Shown: positions 62,949-64,000 of the stretch, in pieces
How positions within the stretch are numbered: position 1 is the first letter of the stretch
Layout of the letters: each line of letters begins with the position of its first letter
Source: an uncultured Pelagibacteraceae bacterium
GTDB taxonomy: Bacteria > Pseudomonadota > Alphaproteobacteria > Pelagibacterales > Pelagibacteraceae
Reading direction: 5' to 3'
Assembly (NCBI GenBank): GCA_902634885.1
Contig: CACPLR010000003.1
Span: 46,343-110,342, forward strand
Length of the DNA: 64,000 nt
Position numbers and translations under genes: made by a program
Notes under the pieces: generated by a model
Told to the model about the DNA's origin: nothing
What the model saw: only the letters and a program-made list of their open reading frames with translations
The model's database searches: none

Positions 62949-63352
62949 TGAACAGTTTTAAAAATAATCATAGAAGAAATAGGTTTCGATCAAATAACGA
63001 TAGAAATTTTAAAAAAAGAAATAATAATGGACATAAGTTAACTGGAGATTTTAATAATAGCTCTGAATTTAAAAGAAAAAATCCTGGTAGAAACAATCAA
63101 AATGCAGCGAAGCTAATTGAAAAATATAACGACTTAGCAAGAGAAGCATTATCTAATGGAGATAAAATATTATCTGAAAACTATCTTCAACATTCAGATC
63201 ATTTTGCCAGAATATTAAATACTCAAGAGGCATCAAAAATAGTTAATTTAGAAAATGATAAACCTTCAGGAAGCAATATTGATCTAAAAAGTGACGAAGT
63301 AATTATTGATAATGCTATCAAAGAAGAAAAAAACGTTAAAGTAGTAGATTAA
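62948..63352 (+). CDS. DUF4167 family protein
   Basis: A 134-aa protein. An Asn/Arg/Lys-rich, low-complexity N-terminus (about residues 1-50, reading like a disordered RNA-binding tail) is followed by a conserved helix, NAAKLIEKYNDLAREALSNG and SENYLQHSDHFARIL, the DUF4167 signature. An acidic tail ends it. The same gene follows prmC in many alphaproteobacteria. Function not established; the basic tail suggests RNA or ribosome association. Confidence 0.86.
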   Translation: MNSFKNNHRRNRFRSNNDRNFKKRNNNGHKLTGDFNNSSEFKRKNPGRNNQNAAKLIEKYNDLAREALSNGDKILSENYLQHSDHFARILNTQEASKIVNLENDKPSGSNIDLKSDEVIIDNAIKEEKNVKVVD

Positions 63353-64000
63353 TTCAGCCCTGCTATAAGCTCGGATTTTAATACATCAACTTTTATTTTA
63401 TTTACCTCAAATTCATTTCTTTGCTTACCTTTCAAAGTTTTTCCCGATGGCAACTTTAGTTTTTGTGAATTAATTTTTTTCCCATTTTCGATTACCTCAT
63501 AGTGCAAGTGAGGACCAGTTGACAATCCTGTGGATCCAACATACCCAATAATTTGACCTTGTTTTACTTTTACACCCTTTTTTATTCCTCTTCCGAATTT
63601 TGACATATGTGCATAAATGGTTTGATAAACTGAATTATGTTTTATTTTTACACAATTTCCACCTCCTCCACACCATTGAGCCCTTGTGACTATACCATCT
63701 CCAGATGCCATTATTGGTGTTCCAGCTGGTGCAGCAAAATCTGTTCCAGTATGCATTTTTGTAAATCCTAGTATAGGATGTTTCCTTTTTCCATATGGCG
63801 AAGAAAGTCTAGCACCATTTATTGGAGTTTTCATTAAAGTTTTTCTCATACTTTTTCCATCTTCATCAAAATAATCTATTTCATTATTTGATAATTCAAA
63901 TTTATATAAATTAAAATCATTTCCTTGAATATTTAATTTTGCAAAAACAATGTCACCATTTTCAATTATAGATCCATCTTCATTTTCAAATTGTTCATAA
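63349..64000 (-). CDS. M23-family metallopeptidase, C-terminal part (N-terminus beyond window)
   Basis: The frame stays open from the stop at 63349 to the last base, about 216 residues; an internal Met at 63849 is not the start, since upstream codons read through an NGDIVFAKFN segment. The LytM/M23 domain is complete: SPYGKRKHPILGFTKMHTGTDFAAP (zinc His and Asp), and GPHLHYEV (catalytic and zinc His). Such enzymes cut peptidoglycan cross-links in the periplasm, or act as division activators if degenerate; here the HxH motif is intact. Signal peptide not visible. Confidence 0.9.
   Translation of the reverse strand, partial: YEQFENEDGSIIENGDIVFAKLNIQGNDFNLYKFELSNNEIDYFDEDGKSMRKTLMKTPINGARLSSPYGKRKHPILGFTKMHTGTDFAAPAGTPIMASGDGIVTRAQWCGGGGNCVKIKHNSVYQTIYAHMSKFGRGIKKGVKVKQGQIIGYVGSTGLSTGPHLHYEVIENGKKINSQKLKLPSGKTLKGKQRNEFEVNKIKVDVLKSELIAGLN

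Noticed and set aside
1..64000. CRISPR arrays, insertion sequences, rRNA genes or long direct repeats
   Set aside because: No spaced repeats, transposase motifs, rRNA segments or long duplicated stretches were noticed anywhere in the window; the poly-A/T runs are usual for this base composition.

Overview
The window reads as a stretch of chromosome from a streamlined marine alphaproteobacterium of the SAR11 clade (Candidatus Pelagibacter or a close relative). The DNA is very AT-rich, genes are packed end to end with many 1-25 bp overlaps, and no stretch longer than about 240 bp lacks a gene. Gene order is alphaproteobacterial throughout: cobT-cobS-dnaJ-like-bolA, rpmH-rnpA-yidD-yidC, murA-DUF2948-hisD-infA, hisS-hisZ-hisG, ihfB-pyrF-trpFBA-accD-folC, and ffs-dnaX-ybaB-recR. 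Two features point specifically to SAR11: a tandem glycine riboswitch in front of malate synthase, and a tRNA-His without the usual G-1:C73 signal beside an alphaproteobacterial-type HisRS. I see no insertion sequence, prophage, CRISPR array or rRNA.

Layout. 0-4.4 kb: 5' part of cobT, cobS, a zinc-knuckle J-domain protein, bolA, and aroB/aroK. 4.5-8.6 kb (+): a small membrane protein and a 578-aa exported protein of unknown function, then def-fmt-truA. 8.6-15.9 kb (-): one long transcription unit rpmH-rnpA-yidD-yidC-argB-HAD hydrolase-dapD-dapE-deacetylase-SET methyltransferase. 16-20.9 kb: a TVP38-like membrane protein, tRNA-Thr, two tiny lysine-rich proteins, dcd, murA, DUF2948, hisD, infA and tRNA-Phe. 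21-24.7 kb: a cold-shock gene, a putative histidine leader peptide with hairpin, tRNA-His, hisS-hisZ-hisG. 24.8-28.5 kb: a nuclease group (rmuC, a phage-type PD-(D/E)XK exonuclease, an ExoI-like protein) and trxA. 28.5-41.1 kb (-): a near-continuous block rnd-kdsD-lptC-lptB-aroA-cmk-rpsA-ihfB-pyrF-trpF-trpB-trpA-accD-folC. 41.1-50.1 kb: an NDUFA9-like protein, a SHOCT protein, gcrA, argD-argF, cycM, kdsB-pheA, SRP RNA, dnaX-ybaB-recR. 50.1-64 kb: riboswitch-controlled glcB, accA, secA, argJ, a DUF1178 protein, ubiG, lysC-ispG-prfA-prmC-DUF4167 protein, and the C-terminal part of an M23 peptidase.

Most genes are housekeeping: amino-acid synthesis (Arg, His, Trp, Lys/DAP, shikimate, Phe), Kdo/LPS export, membrane insertion and secretion, translation, and fatty-acid initiation (accA, accD). 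The most interesting points are: (1) a 24-codon leader ORF with four His codons in six, followed at once by a hairpin and T-rich tract upstream of tRNA-His-hisS-hisZ-hisG, which looks like a His attenuator; (2) matched departures from consensus in the TrpA and TrpB active-site motifs; (3) an AccA subunit ending in a predicted membrane anchor; (4) a SET methyltransferase beside a histone-deacetylase-fold enzyme in the dap operon; (5) a run of three DNA-processing genes; (6) several tiny or exported proteins I cannot assign; and (7) altered residues in FolC, SecA and ArgF motifs. All calls come from reading the sequence; no database search was run.
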